This document shows positions 32,917-41,962 of a stretch of 64,000 nucleotides of DNA, in pieces. The position numbers were made by a program, and so were the translations under genes. Source of the DNA: an uncultured Actinomycetes bacterium. Its GTDB lineage: Bacteria > Actinomycetota > Actinomycetes > S36-B12 > UBA10799. The stretch's first letter is position 1. The number at the start of each line of letters is the position of its first letter. Below the pieces are notes generated by a model. That model worked only from the letters and a program-made list of their open reading frames with translations, did not search any database and was not told the DNA's origin. The stretch covers positions 155,607 to 219,606 of the forward strand of contig CAMPEQ010000005.1 in NCBI GenBank assembly GCA_946803585.1. Reading direction: 5' to 3'.

Positions 32917-33963
32917 ATGGCTGTGATGCGGTCGAGACCACGAGCACTACGTTCGGCTGGCGTCATCACCATCTCCCTTGGAATCCTGGCAGGACCATCC
33001 CTAGTCACCGCCGCCGCTACCACCGCCCCATCTGCCACCGTCACGAGTTCCACATCCTCCCCTGCCCGCGTCATCACGGGTGACGTCGTGGCCGCCGGAG
33101 ATTTCGGATCTAACGCTTGGCGCAAGATCCGGCTCGATGTCGAGACCACCACGGTCGGGGCAACATCGATTGCTTGGGCATCGGTTGGATCGCCGACATC
33201 TTCCGACCGCCCACTTGTCATGCTCAATGGCACGGGCTCGCCAATGGCAGAATGGGATCCAGCGCTACTGGCCGCTCTCGCGAAGACCCGCGAAGTCATC
33301 GTCTTTGACTACCCGGGGCTCGGCGAGTCCGGCGCAAACCCCGGACCAACGACCTTCCGGTCGATCGCCGACACCACTGCCGCCTTCCTCACCCAGCTCG
33401 GACTGACCTCAGTTGATTTGCTCGGCTGGTCGATGGGCGGCTTCATTACCCAGGAACTCCTACGGGCCCATCCGCAACTCGTCCATCGCGCAGTGCTTGC
33501 TGGCACAAATCCTGGCGGAAAGAAGGCAAAGCTCGGACCGAAGTGGGTGCAGGAAGCTGACAGCGACCCATCTGGCGCAATCAAGACCTACTTGCAGACG
33601 AACTACCCCGAGACCCGCAGCGCGCAACGCAAGGGAAAAGCCTTCATCAAACGCCTGAACAAGTCGGTGAACTCCGGGCGCTACCCCGATGAGTCGGTCC
33701 CAGCCAAGACGTATCGGCGGATGGTTAGGGCTGAGAATCCGTGGTTGCGATCTAATCAGAACTTCCGCGAACTCAAGCAAGTCAGCCAGCACGTGCTAGT
33801 GATGACTGGCCGCGAGGACGTGATCACTCCGCCCACCAACAGCCGCCGGATAGCAAAACGTCTCCCCCACGCGAAGCTCAAACTGTTCGCCGGTTCAGGT
33901 CACTCGTTCCTATTCCAGAAGCCTAAACGAGTCGCGAAACGAATCGACCGGTTCCTGAAGTAG
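32917..33963 (+). CDS. Secreted alpha/beta-fold hydrolase
   Basis: The 348-residue product has a signal peptide (basic start, hydrophobic GVITISLGILAGPSLV, cleavage near TAAAT) and a Ser/Thr-rich linker, then an alpha/beta-hydrolase domain: LVMLNGTGSPMAEW, VIVFDYPGLGESG, nucleophile elbow LLGWSMGGFIT with S172, and GREDVITPP ahead of the catalytic His in GSGHSFLFQ. Typical of secreted actinobacterial esterases or lipases; substrate unknown. GAGAGG lies before ATG 32917. Confidence 0.85.
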   Translation: MAVMRSRPRALRSAGVITISLGILAGPSLVTAAATTAPSATVTSSTSSPARVITGDVVAAGDFGSNAWRKIRLDVETTTVGATSIAWASVGSPTSSDRPLVMLNGTGSPMAEWDPALLAALAKTREVIVFDYPGLGESGANPGPTTFRSIADTTAAFLTQLGLTSVDLLGWSMGGFITQELLRAHPQLVHRAVLAGTNPGGKKAKLGPKWVQEADSDPSGAIKTYLQTNYPETRSAQRKGKAFIKRLNKSVNSGRYPDESVPAKTYRRMVRAENPWLRSNQNFRELKQVSQHVLVMTGREDVITPPTNSRRIAKRLPHAKLKLFAGSGHSFLFQKPKRVAKRIDRFLK

Positions 33964-33968
33964 CACGG

Positions 33969-34865
33969 TCACTGGACCGACAACGACCCCATCGCCCTGA
34001 CGATTGCTGCCACTCGGGCTACCTCGTGCGTCCGGATAATGCTGGTACCGCCGAGTTGAGCAAAGACGGCGAAGAAGGCCTCCGCAGACCGAAACTCCTC
34101 CTCAAACAGAGCAAAGGCGTGCGGTACCGCATGGCAAATCGGTACCGCCAGGCGACGCAAACGAAACGTGTTGAGCAAGACACTCGTCTGGTGTTGGACT
34201 CGCACTGCGGGGTCGACCAGATTTCCGTAGTAGAAGCCCATCCCTGGGTCAATGGCTATCCGGGCTACGCCATGTGACCGGGCCGTCTCTATCCGCTGGG
34301 CAAAGTGCTCGTGGATGCCGGGGATTGGGTCCTCGCCCACGGTGACGTCCGTGACATCGCGAACGTTGCGACCTCCCACGTAACACATGATGATCGTCGC
34401 CTCGAACTCCGCAGCAAGGTCGTAGATCTCGCGATGATTCTGCGATCCGGTCAAGTTCAACACCTTCGCACCGGCTTGCAGGCACGCCCGCACTACCTCG
34501 GGTTCATAGGTTTCTGCAGAGACAAAGATTCCGTCCGCGCTCAGCGTCTCGATAGCCGGTACAAGGGCGGCGATCTGATCCTTAGGTGCTACCCGACCCG
34601 CCGCCGCGGTTGTCGATTCTGCCCCGAGGTCGATGAAGTCGGCGCCCTGCGCTGCTTGAATCCGGCCCTTGCGAATCGCCGATGCGGAGGAGACCGCGAT
34701 GCTCTCGCGATAGGTCGAATCGCGCGACAGATTGACGCAACCCATGATGGCGGGGCGAACGTTGACGTCAAAAACCTGATCGCCGATCAGCAACGGATCC
34801 ACGCTCAAATCGAGGTCAGCCCGGTACTCGTCAGCTAAGGCGGCGAGCGCCGCGAGCGTGATCAC
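33969..34865 (-). CDS. Dihydropteroate-synthase-like protein, divergent active site
   Basis: From GTG 34863-34865 the 298-residue chain has a TIM-barrel pterin-binding domain: PAIMGCVNLSRDS (metal-binding Asn kept), AAQGADFIDLGAESTT, ETYEPEVVRACLQAGAKVLN, AIDPGMGFYYG and a C-terminal ARVAAIVRAM. It departs from FolP at key places: the usual DT of strand 4 is ET, the following ND is NL, and the C-terminal SRK motif is replaced by CHAVPHAF. So it may not make dihydropteroate. It begins 31 bases after the RibD-like gene, and the two are probably co-transcribed. True substrate unknown. Confidence 0.8.
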   Translation of the reverse strand: MITLAALAALADEYRADLDLSVDPLLIGDQVFDVNVRPAIMGCVNLSRDSTYRESIAVSSASAIRKGRIQAAQGADFIDLGAESTTAAAGRVAPKDQIAALVPAIETLSADGIFVSAETYEPEVVRACLQAGAKVLNLTGSQNHREIYDLAAEFEATIIMCYVGGRNVRDVTDVTVGEDPIPGIHEHFAQRIETARSHGVARIAIDPGMGFYYGNLVDPAVRVQHQTSVLLNTFRLRRLAVPICHAVPHAFALFEEEFRSAEAFFAVFAQLGGTSIIRTHEVARVAAIVRAMGSLSVQ

Positions 34866-34896
34866 CTTGCCACCATAGTCCTCACAAGTTGGCAGA

Positions 34897-35634
34897 CTAG
34901 TCGCTGATGGAAATGTAGCGATTGAACAAGAAGCCCTCGTGCTCAATGACGTGGGCGAGGCGATACCGATCGGGATTATCCAAACCACTTCCAGTGACCA
35001 CTTGGCCACCGGCCACTATCAACGGTGCGATGGAAATATCTGCTTCGTCGAGCAGGCCCTGGGCGGCGATCTCGCCGAGTAGATTGGGTCCGCCCTCGCA
35101 GACGATCCGGTTCCAGCCCCGATCGGTCAGGACGTCGAGCACGGCCCCCGGATCGACCTTGTGACCTGGCAACACCACAACTTCGCAGTGTTCCCGTGCC
35201 CGTTCAACAGCATCCGGGGCGGCAGTCTCGCTGGTCACGACGATTGGAACGAACTCTGATTCTCGAAAGATCGGCTCATCCCAGGGTAGGTCTAGTCGTC
35301 CGCTAATCATGACGACCACAGGTGCCGGGCGAAGTCCAGCTGCTGCACGTGCAGCTTGTTGTTCCGGTTTGGCTTTCAGCGGACGGTACCGCTCCACCCT
35401 CATCGTGTTTGCCCCGATGAGGATGGCATCAGCTAACCGTCGAGCCTCATTGAAGATGACCTTGTCAGCGGTCGACGAGATTGAACCACTCGCGTTGTCA
35501 CTGCCATGGGCTGCTCCGTCTAGCGTTGTCACCATCATTCCGCGCACCCACCGCTGCCCTACCGGCCAGGGATACAGCTCACCAAGGTCCTCTCTAGCGA
35601 CCTCGCCGGGGTTACCGCCCATGAGAATCTGCAT
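34897..35634 (-). CDS. RibD C-terminal / dihydrofolate-reductase-like reductase
   Basis: The 245-residue product has the RibD_C fold: RWVRGMMVTTLDGAAHGSDN, LADAILIGANTMRVERY, a central PVVVMISGRLDLP, and WNRIVCEGGPNLLGEIAAQG near the C-terminus. There is no deaminase domain. The family contains NADPH-dependent pyrimidine (riboflavin) reductases and dihydrofolate-reductase surrogates. Pairing with a dihydropteroate-synthase-like gene suggests a pterin/folate link, though riboflavin chemistry is also possible. It starts 29 bases after the 2TM gene. Confidence 0.85.
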   Translation of the reverse strand: MQILMGGNPGEVAREDLGELYPWPVGQRWVRGMMVTTLDGAAHGSDNASGSISSTADKVIFNEARRLADAILIGANTMRVERYRPLKAKPEQQAARAAAGLRPAPVVVMISGRLDLPWDEPIFRESEFVPIVVTSETAAPDAVERAREHCEVVVLPGHKVDPGAVLDVLTDRGWNRIVCEGGPNLLGEIAAQGLLDEADISIAPLIVAGGQVVTGSGLDNPDRYRLAHVIEHEGFLFNRYISISD

Positions 35635-35663
35635 AGCTATTTGCGACTCCTTCGCACTTGCGG

Positions 35664-35936
35664 CTACTTCCGCTTATTCATCTCGCGCTGGATCTCTTGC
35701 TCTGAGGGAGGCCCCTGACGTGGCCCATACGCGTTGAACCCAATGAACAGTGCCGCCACACCCATACCGCCGATCGCCCAAATTGGCCAGAAGTAGCCCT
35801 GGCCCGAAAGCGCCCAGACTCCGGTCAGGATGATTGAGACGATTACCCAAACCCCGACGTAACTCCAGAATCCACGCTTGGCGTTGATTCTGTTGACCGC
35901 TTGTTTACGCAGATCGTGCTCAGCTGAGTCGGACAT
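35664..35936 (-). CDS. Small membrane protein with 2TM domain
   Basis: The 90-residue protein starting MSDSAEHDLRKQAVNRINAK has two hydrophobic segments (about residues 26-45 and 50-68) joined by the loop SGQGYFWPIW, and a charged C-terminus EIQREMNKRK. This is the 2TM domain found alone or attached to sensor kinases. It lies 29 bases before the RibD-like gene and may be first in that operon. The upstream frame to 36032 is not used. Confidence 0.72.
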   Translation of the reverse strand: MSDSAEHDLRKQAVNRINAKRGFWSYVGVWVIVSIILTGVWALSGQGYFWPIWAIGGMGVAALFIGFNAYGPRQGPPSEQEIQREMNKRK

Positions 35937-35993
35937 AACTAGACCGTAGCGCCGAGTGCAGCCGTCTTCAACGGGAACGACCCCCGAGCACGA

Positions 35994-36034
35994 CGATGGG
36001 GTCGAACCCAGGTTTCCCGAGTACGACCCCATCG
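35994..36034. repeat. Inverted repeat in intergenic region
   Basis: CGATGGGGTCG (35994-36004) and CGACCCCATCG (36024-36034) are perfect 11-base inverted repeats with a 19-base spacer. They lie 58-98 bases upstream of the 2TM gene start and downstream of the csbD gene. They may form a hairpin or bind a regulator. Confidence 0.6.
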
Positions 36035-36042
36035 CTACGTAG

Positions 36043-36064
36043 TAAAGGCCTAGCCGTAAGGCCT
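36043..36064 (-). terminator. Probable terminator of the CsbD gene
   Basis: AGGCCT (36046-36051) pairs with AGGCCT (36059-36064) around a short loop, and on the minus strand is followed by TTTACT. It lies just downstream of the csbD stop (36079). Short stem, so moderate confidence. Confidence 0.45.
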
Positions 36065-36078
36065 AAAGGTGCAGGTGA

Positions 36079-36306
36079 CTACTTGTTTACGGCGTCGCGA
36101 GCCTTGTCGACGAGGCCTTGAGCGGTGTCCTTGGCCTTAGCGCCGGCATCCTTCACCTGCTCACCGACGTCCTTCAGGTCGCTCTTGACCTGATCCGTCT
36201 TACCTTCAGCCTCACGCTGCGAGTCGTTCGTGACCTTGCCTTCGGCTTCCTTTGCCTTGCCGGTCAGGTCTTCGACCTTGTTTGATGCCTTGTCCTCAAT
36301 GCTCAT
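36079..36306 (-). CDS. CsbD-family stress protein
   Basis: The 75-residue hydrophilic product (MSIEDKASNKVEDLTGKAKE, then Lys/Asp/Gln-rich helical repeats) matches CsbD-like general-stress proteins, whose molecular role is unknown. GGGAGGAACGAA before ATG 36304-36306 is a strong ribosome site. A longer frame to 36483 has no support. The 236 bases between this gene and the oxidoreductase gene hold no other open frame I trust. Confidence 0.88.
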   Translation of the reverse strand: MSIEDKASNKVEDLTGKAKEAEGKVTNDSQREAEGKTDQVKSDLKDVGEQVKDAGAKAKDTAQGLVDKARDAVNK

Positions 36307-36542
36307 TTCGTTCCTCCCGTTTGCATAAAACGTGACTATCGAAACTATCCCGAGCTGTGCCGCGGTCCTACCGAAATACGGTTGACAAACCTTCACTGGA
36401 CGACGGCCCCGTTGGACTCGTGTCTCCGACGTTATCTCGATTTCGGTGACTTGAAAAGGGGTAGAAATCGGATATTTCGTCACATTTCCTTAGCGATTCT
36501 CCGGCTTCCCGCCGAGTGAAGCGGGTCAATACCGGCGGCTAC

Positions 36543-38339
36543 CTAGATCGGCATCCGGTAACCAAAGAACTCGTGATCCTCGTTGTAACCTCCGTGACCG
36601 CCGCCGATGTCGTCGAAGTCCCTAACGAACTCGATTGCTTCAACCCATTTGACCTGCTTAAAGCCCAGCTCGACTTCGTCGCGTAAACGAATCGGGGCCC
36701 CGTGGGTTTCACTGAGCGGCTCGCCATTCATTCCGTAGGCGAGGATCGTCTGTTCATGGCGCATGTTCTCGATGCTGTGGCAGTCGTAGTAACGGCCACC
36801 AACCGGACCGTCTGCGAATGAGTAGAAGACAACCCACTTAGCCTCCTGCGATGGCTCCACAAGATCGAGAATGTCCGACATCGCGACACCAGACCACTTT
36901 GCGATTCCAGACCACCCTTGAATGCAGTAGTGCTGAGTGATCTGCTCCCGTTGCGGCATTGCGCGGAGTTCGGCCAACGTGAACTCTTTGGGGTTAGCGA
37001 CGAGTCCATCGACACGAAGGCGATACGCGGCAAAGTCGTCCTGTTTCAGGGCGTCATATACCTCTGCTGGTGGTATCTCGCCGTTGGGCCACAGGTACGG
37101 CGAGATATCAGACTCCTTGTACTGCTTCTTAGGATTCCACCACTCCATCAACCATTTGATGCGGCCAACCAAGAGGGTGCCGATCCGCTGCACTCTCCGA
37201 GGATGCTTCTTGGTGAATGGCGAAGCCGCTAACCACAAACCAACGATCACGACCATCGCAATCAGGTAGATAGCTAGTGCCCACCACGAATCTGTATTGG
37301 TTCCTAGCGTGATGTGATTGAGATTCGGGATTAATCCCGTAATGAAGATCATGACTGTGTGAACCGCGATAAAGAAGACCATCCAACTCAAGACAGCAAA
37401 GTGGATGCTGCGCGCTACCTGTCGGTTGAGGACGCCCTTAGCGAGGCCGAACTTCGCCGCGACTGCGGGCGACTGCAGGAGTCCGGTGATGAAGGCCAGC
37501 GGCGCCGCAACAAAGATGGTGAGGAAGTAGGCGAGCAGTTGCAGCCCGTTGTAGTTCGTGAATCCCTCATTTGCGGGCAGGTCTAGGGATAGGTACTGGA
37601 CCATCGTAGATATCGCATTGGGCACGACGTCCCAAGAAACTGGCACGATTCGCTGCCACTGGCCAGTGGAGAAGAGCAGGATATAGAAGACGATCCCGTT
37701 GATCAGCCAGAAGAGGTCGAAGCTGAAATGCCACCACCTGGCCAACCCGATCGAGTGTCGGAAGCCAGGAAGGCCGACGTTCGCGGGCAACGCCACTGAG
37801 TCGTCTTTGGCTGTCCACACGTTGACCGGATCGGCTGGGTCCATTCGATCCGCAGGTACCGGCCCACGCATCCGCAACCACTCGCTCCCTGGCCGACTCC
37901 CACCATCAAGGTAGAGCCTTGGATGGTCAGCAAAGATCTGCAGCCCGGCCCGAATTATGAACATCATGAAGACGATGTTGAAGAGGTGCTGCCAACGCAA
38001 CCATGCGGGAAATCCATCCGTGACCGCCGGTGCGTACGTCGTGGCCGTCCCGGGGTACTCAACGAGAAAGTTCTGCATCCAATCGTAAGTGAGCAACTGC
38101 TGGGCCACGGCAATCAGAACGAGTAGGAGGACTACGGAGATGGCGGCAAACCAGCCGACGCTTATCCACTTGCGGCCCAACCGAATCGATGGAATAGACG
38201 CCATGTTCTGGTCAATCCCACCAGCCCATTTGTCGACCACGATGGCATCAGTCGAGGTGCCCTCATCCGTGGCCGGATTCAGCTTGGACCGGTCAGGATC
38301 AACCTGCTCACCGTTGTTCTCGGCATCGGCTGACGTCAT
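36543..38339 (-). CDS. Cytochrome b-type membrane domain fused to molybdopterin oxidoreductase
   Basis: From ATG 38337-38339 (GAGAGGG ribosome site) the 598-residue chain has a hydrophilic N-terminus, then about five hydrophobic helices with paired histidines (WLRWQHLFNIVFMMFIIRAG, RWWHFSFDLFWLINGIVFYI, RSIHFAVLSWMVFF, AVHTVMIFITG) as in cytochrome b561-like proteins. From about residue 390 there is a sulfite-oxidase/MsrP-type Moco domain: ITQHYCIQGWSGIAKWSG with the Mo-binding cysteine, YDCHSIENMRHEQTILAYGM and HGAPIRLRDEVELGFKQVKW. It may couple a substrate oxidation or reduction to the quinone pool. Substrate unknown; no Tat signal. Confidence 0.85.
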   Translation of the reverse strand: MTSADAENNGEQVDPDRSKLNPATDEGTSTDAIVVDKWAGGIDQNMASIPSIRLGRKWISVGWFAAISVVLLLVLIAVAQQLLTYDWMQNFLVEYPGTATTYAPAVTDGFPAWLRWQHLFNIVFMMFIIRAGLQIFADHPRLYLDGGSRPGSEWLRMRGPVPADRMDPADPVNVWTAKDDSVALPANVGLPGFRHSIGLARWWHFSFDLFWLINGIVFYILLFSTGQWQRIVPVSWDVVPNAISTMVQYLSLDLPANEGFTNYNGLQLLAYFLTIFVAAPLAFITGLLQSPAVAAKFGLAKGVLNRQVARSIHFAVLSWMVFFIAVHTVMIFITGLIPNLNHITLGTNTDSWWALAIYLIAMVVIVGLWLAASPFTKKHPRRVQRIGTLLVGRIKWLMEWWNPKKQYKESDISPYLWPNGEIPPAEVYDALKQDDFAAYRLRVDGLVANPKEFTLAELRAMPQREQITQHYCIQGWSGIAKWSGVAMSDILDLVEPSQEAKWVVFYSFADGPVGGRYYDCHSIENMRHEQTILAYGMNGEPLSETHGAPIRLRDEVELGFKQVKWVEAIEFVRDFDDIGGGHGGYNEDHEFFGYRMPI

Positions 38340-38640
38340 AGAGCCCTCTCCTTGTTGGCCACGGCCATAGCTCGGCAAGCACTCGCGTGATCACCTGCGG
38401 CTTTCCGCCGCGACCCTAGCGCCTCGCGGGACGCATTTTGGGGAAGATCCGGACCACACGGCCCTGAAATACGCAATGGAGCAGGTCAGAACGACGGCAA
38501 GAGTCGACGGAATCGGCCGAATTCTTCCGTGATCAAGCCACTTGGACAGGTGCATCAGGCGGGATCTGTCTGGTTTCATGGAGGTCTAGGACCTTTGGCG
38601 AGACTCTCGGGACTTTGGTCCCTGCTGGTGGTGATTCGTA
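38340..38640. other. Divergent intergenic region
   Basis: About 300 bases between the oxidoreductase (minus) and the histidine kinase (plus). Promoters for both should lie here. I see no convincing gene or RNA; GGTGGTGAT before ATG 38641 is a weak ribosome site. Confidence 0.6.
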
Positions 38641-40458
38641 ATGGCGTGGCAAATAGTCCTCTGTGTTGCCTTCTTCGCTCTGGCAATCATCTCGATCCGC
38701 CTGTACGCCCAGAACCGAACACGTCTCTCGCAGTACCTCGTCATCATGTTTTGCGCCATCTCGTTCGTCGAGACCTGGGCAACTATTTGGCTGATAGTCG
38801 GACCGCCGGATCGAGGAGCACTTGGGTTCCAAATCGGCTCGCGCTCGGTGTACCTTCTGCTCGTGCTCTACCCGTGGGCGCTGTACATGTTCGCGGCGAA
38901 GGTCAGCGATCAGCGCGCCAAACTTGGTCGCATTCTGGCCACGATCCCGGTAGTGCCGCTGGCAGCCTTCCTTGTTCTCGCCCCGTACCCGGTGCCCCCT
39001 GTTCCGGCGAGCTACCAGCCCGTCATCCAGGGGCTGATGATTGCCATCACGTTGCAGTTCTTGATCACATCGGGATTCGCAGCATTCCTCCTGCGATCCG
39101 CTGCCCGGTCACAACCGACCATTGTGTCCAACCGTCTGCGAATGATGGGCTTTGCTGCTGTCCTGCTGACCGTAGCGCTCATCATTGGCCAGTTCGGCGG
39201 GTCTGCCGCCACTCGATCAACACTGGTTGAATGGATCTTCGGGGTATCTGCCCTCGCCGCCGCTATCGCCTTCTACCTCTGTCTGGCGCCTCCGCGAGTC
39301 CTGCGGGTCTACTGGTCCTACTCGGCCGTCCAGACAGTTCGTACGGTCATGCGCGAGATTCTGCAAGCGGCATCCAGGGAGGAGGCAGTCGAACTCGCCC
39401 TGCCAATCATGGCTGAGGTCGCCGGCAGTGAACGGATCGAAGCGTTCGACACGGAAGGTAACCTCCTTGCGACTTGGAACAAGCACGCTGATGGCTTCGC
39501 CCACGACGCTCAGTTCGCCAAGGAGATCGTCTTACCGATGGAATCCGAGGGCCGGATCGTCCTCCAGACGAGTGCGCTATGGCCATTTGTCGGAGTGGAA
39601 GAGACGGACCTACTGACCTACGTCGCATCCAGCGTCGGCCTTGCCCTCAACCGGCGCAAACTCGACGAGGCAAACGCCCAGATTCGCGTGCAGTCCGCCG
39701 TGGAACGAAGCCTACGGGTGCAGGCAAAGGACCTAGAACGAGTAAATCGAGAGCTCAACGAGTTCGTCGCGGTCGCCTCTCACGACCTCCAAACACCAGT
39801 CCGAAACATCATCGACAACATCGAGTTCCTCAACGAGGATCTGGATGCCAGCACCACTCTCAACCATGAGGCCCGGCAGGATCTGCACTACATCGAGTCG
39901 GGGGCCTACCGCATCAAGCACCTGATCGACGGACTGCTGCATTACACCCGCATTGACGCAGCCGGGAATGCTGAGATGGAGGAGATCGATCTCAATGAGA
40001 TCGTCACTCAAGCCAAGCTGTCATTGGGGCCGGAACTATCGGCGGCAAAAGCAACGGTCACGGTCGAACCACTTCCGGATGCCGTCGGCAACCACTCAGA
40101 GCTCGGCGAGGTACTCGTCAACATCCTCGCGAACTCCTGTAAGTACCGATCACCCCAACGCGCCCTGCAGATCCGCATCAGCGCAACGACCAGTACCAGT
40201 TCGACCGTTGAGATCCTCATTAGCGACAACGGGATGGGAATCGAGCCGGAGTTCCGCGAGCGCGTTTTTGAGATGTTCAAACGACTGCATCGCCACGAAG
40301 ACATCCCCGGCACTGGCATCGGTCTTGCGGTCTGCCGCAAGATAGTCGAGCGATGCGGCGGGCAGATAATCTTCATCGAGCCAGCCTTTGGCCAGGGTTC
40401 GACTGTGAAGCTGATACTTCCGAGCGCGGCCTCCCAGTCACTGCGATCGGTGGCGTGA
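38641..40458 (+). CDS. Membrane histidine kinase with 7-helix-like sensor
   Basis: Residues 1-215 hold about seven hydrophobic segments, suggesting a 7TM-type membrane sensor. Residues about 235-340 look GAF-like. A coiled linker leads to the HisKA domain with VAVASHDLQTPVRNI (phospho-acceptor H381) and the HATPase with N-box LVNILANSCKYRSP, ISDNGMGIEPEFRERVFEMF, GTGIGLAVCRKIV. The HisKA type is the one common in phytochrome-like kinases. It is 2 bases before the REC-REC-GGDEF gene, its probable partner. The signal sensed is unknown. Confidence 0.9.
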   Translation: MAWQIVLCVAFFALAIISIRLYAQNRTRLSQYLVIMFCAISFVETWATIWLIVGPPDRGALGFQIGSRSVYLLLVLYPWALYMFAAKVSDQRAKLGRILATIPVVPLAAFLVLAPYPVPPVPASYQPVIQGLMIAITLQFLITSGFAAFLLRSAARSQPTIVSNRLRMMGFAAVLLTVALIIGQFGGSAATRSTLVEWIFGVSALAAAIAFYLCLAPPRVLRVYWSYSAVQTVRTVMREILQAASREEAVELALPIMAEVAGSERIEAFDTEGNLLATWNKHADGFAHDAQFAKEIVLPMESEGRIVLQTSALWPFVGVEETDLLTYVASSVGLALNRRKLDEANAQIRVQSAVERSLRVQAKDLERVNRELNEFVAVASHDLQTPVRNIIDNIEFLNEDLDASTTLNHEARQDLHYIESGAYRIKHLIDGLLHYTRIDAAGNAEMEEIDLNEIVTQAKLSLGPELSAAKATVTVEPLPDAVGNHSELGEVLVNILANSCKYRSPQRALQIRISATTSTSSTVEILISDNGMGIEPEFRERVFEMFKRLHRHEDIPGTGIGLAVCRKIVERCGGQIIFIEPAFGQGSTVKLILPSAASQSLRSVA

Positions 40459-40460
40459 CA

Positions 40461-41849
40461 ATGACAACCTCCGGACCCTCAGTCCTACTCCTCGAAGACA
40501 ACGCCTCTGATGCCCGCGCAACGATCCGTGCGATCCGCCGGGTGCGCCCACAGTTGCCGGTGACATGGGTCAGCGGCGTGCCCGAGGCCCGCACCTACCT
40601 GGCTGAGAATCGACAACAGGGCGGGGTCGCACCCGGATGCCTTGTCCTGGACCTCAACCTTCCCGGCGCGTCCGGTCTTGAGTTCCTCCGCGAAGTCCGG
40701 ACTCATGCCGAGACCGCAAATCTGCCAGTTCTCATCCTCACAACGTCCCAGCAGCGAGCCGATCGAGAAGCAGCCGCGTTATTTGGCGCCAACGGCTACG
40801 CGACCAAATCATTTGGGTTGGAAGGTCTGGCAGAGACCGGCTCAATCATCGCCAGGTTCTGGGATCGACACGTACAAGGCGACATCATCTTCGAGCAGAA
40901 CACGACCGCGCCGGACCCACCTGCAGTCAACGATCAGACCGTCCTTGTCATCGAGGACGACGACGGGTTCGCTCGAACCCTTCGACGCCTCCTCAATCAG
41001 GTCCTACCCAACTATGAGCACGTCCGGGCAAGCAACCTCGCCGAGGGGTTAGGACTATTAGCTGACACCAAGCCGGCCGTGATCCTCACTGACTTGGGGC
41101 TGCCTGATTCCAGTGCTCAGGACACGGTCAACCGACTGGTCGAGAAGGCCCCCACCACCCCGGTCGTTGTCCTAACAGGTCGATCCTTTGACGAGTTGGG
41201 TCCATCCGCCGTCGATGCTGGTGCCCAAGACTTCGTAACGAAGGACAGCGTTGATGCGGCCGAACTTGCCCGCGTTCTCCGCATTGCCATCCGACGCAAC
41301 GCAGTGCACTACCGCGAGGTCCACGCGGCTCATCACGACTCACTGACTGGACTAGCCAACCGCAGTCACTTCCACACCTCGCTACAAGGCCGTGCTGAGC
41401 GCGCGCGACGCGGTGAGCAGTTCGGATTGCTCTTCATTGATGTCAACGACTTCAAAGACGTTAACGACCGATACGGCCACCGTGCCGGAGATAGCGTGCT
41501 CAAAGCCGTGGCAGCCCGCATTCAAGATGTGGTGCGTTGCGATGACGTCGCTGCCCGCTGGGGCGGAGATGAGTTCGCGGTACTGCTGGGTACCGTCGTG
41601 AGCAAGTTTGACGCAGAATCCACCGCCACCCGAATCGCCCAAGCGATCAACGGGCCCGTCACCCTCGCCCTTGAACCGACCGGCGAGCACGTCGAGTATG
41701 ACCTCTCGGTATGTATCGGAGTTGCCTTGTCCGGAGTGGGCCAGGGTGCGCGAGACGACGATGAGCTCCTCACTGCCGCAGACGCTGCCATGTATCGAGC
41801 CAAATCGGTGGACTCACCATTCGTCTTCGCTGACACGCCTAACAGGTAG
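40461..41849 (+). CDS. REC-REC-GGDEF diguanylate cyclase
   Basis: The 462-residue protein has two receivers: residues about 5-130 (VLLLEDNASDARATIRAIRR, LVLDLNLPGASG) and about 155-280 (VLVIEDDDGFARTLRRLLNQ, ILTDLGLPDSS, DFVTKD), then a GGDEF domain (about 295-460) with WGGDEFAVLL at 367-376. The I-site RCDD (359-362) sits five residues before the active site, so product inhibition is expected. It should make cyclic di-GMP when phosphorylated. ATG 40461 is 3 bases after the kinase stop. The first receiver resembles Rcp1-type phytochrome-linked receivers. Confidence 0.93.
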   Translation: MTTSGPSVLLLEDNASDARATIRAIRRVRPQLPVTWVSGVPEARTYLAENRQQGGVAPGCLVLDLNLPGASGLEFLREVRTHAETANLPVLILTTSQQRADREAAALFGANGYATKSFGLEGLAETGSIIARFWDRHVQGDIIFEQNTTAPDPPAVNDQTVLVIEDDDGFARTLRRLLNQVLPNYEHVRASNLAEGLGLLADTKPAVILTDLGLPDSSAQDTVNRLVEKAPTTPVVVLTGRSFDELGPSAVDAGAQDFVTKDSVDAAELARVLRIAIRRNAVHYREVHAAHHDSLTGLANRSHFHTSLQGRAERARRGEQFGLLFIDVNDFKDVNDRYGHRAGDSVLKAVAARIQDVVRCDDVAARWGGDEFAVLLGTVVSKFDAESTATRIAQAINGPVTLALEPTGEHVEYDLSVCIGVALSGVGQGARDDDELLTAADAAMYRAKSVDSPFVFADTPNR

Positions 41850-41962
41850 CAAGGGCCCGTTCGGCAAGCACCGCTCTGGGCGCCTCCGTTTGCGAAGCCC
41901 GGGCCAATCCGCAACTATGGCGACGACCCACAACACCATACTGCTGGCCGGAGGCCGTTCTC

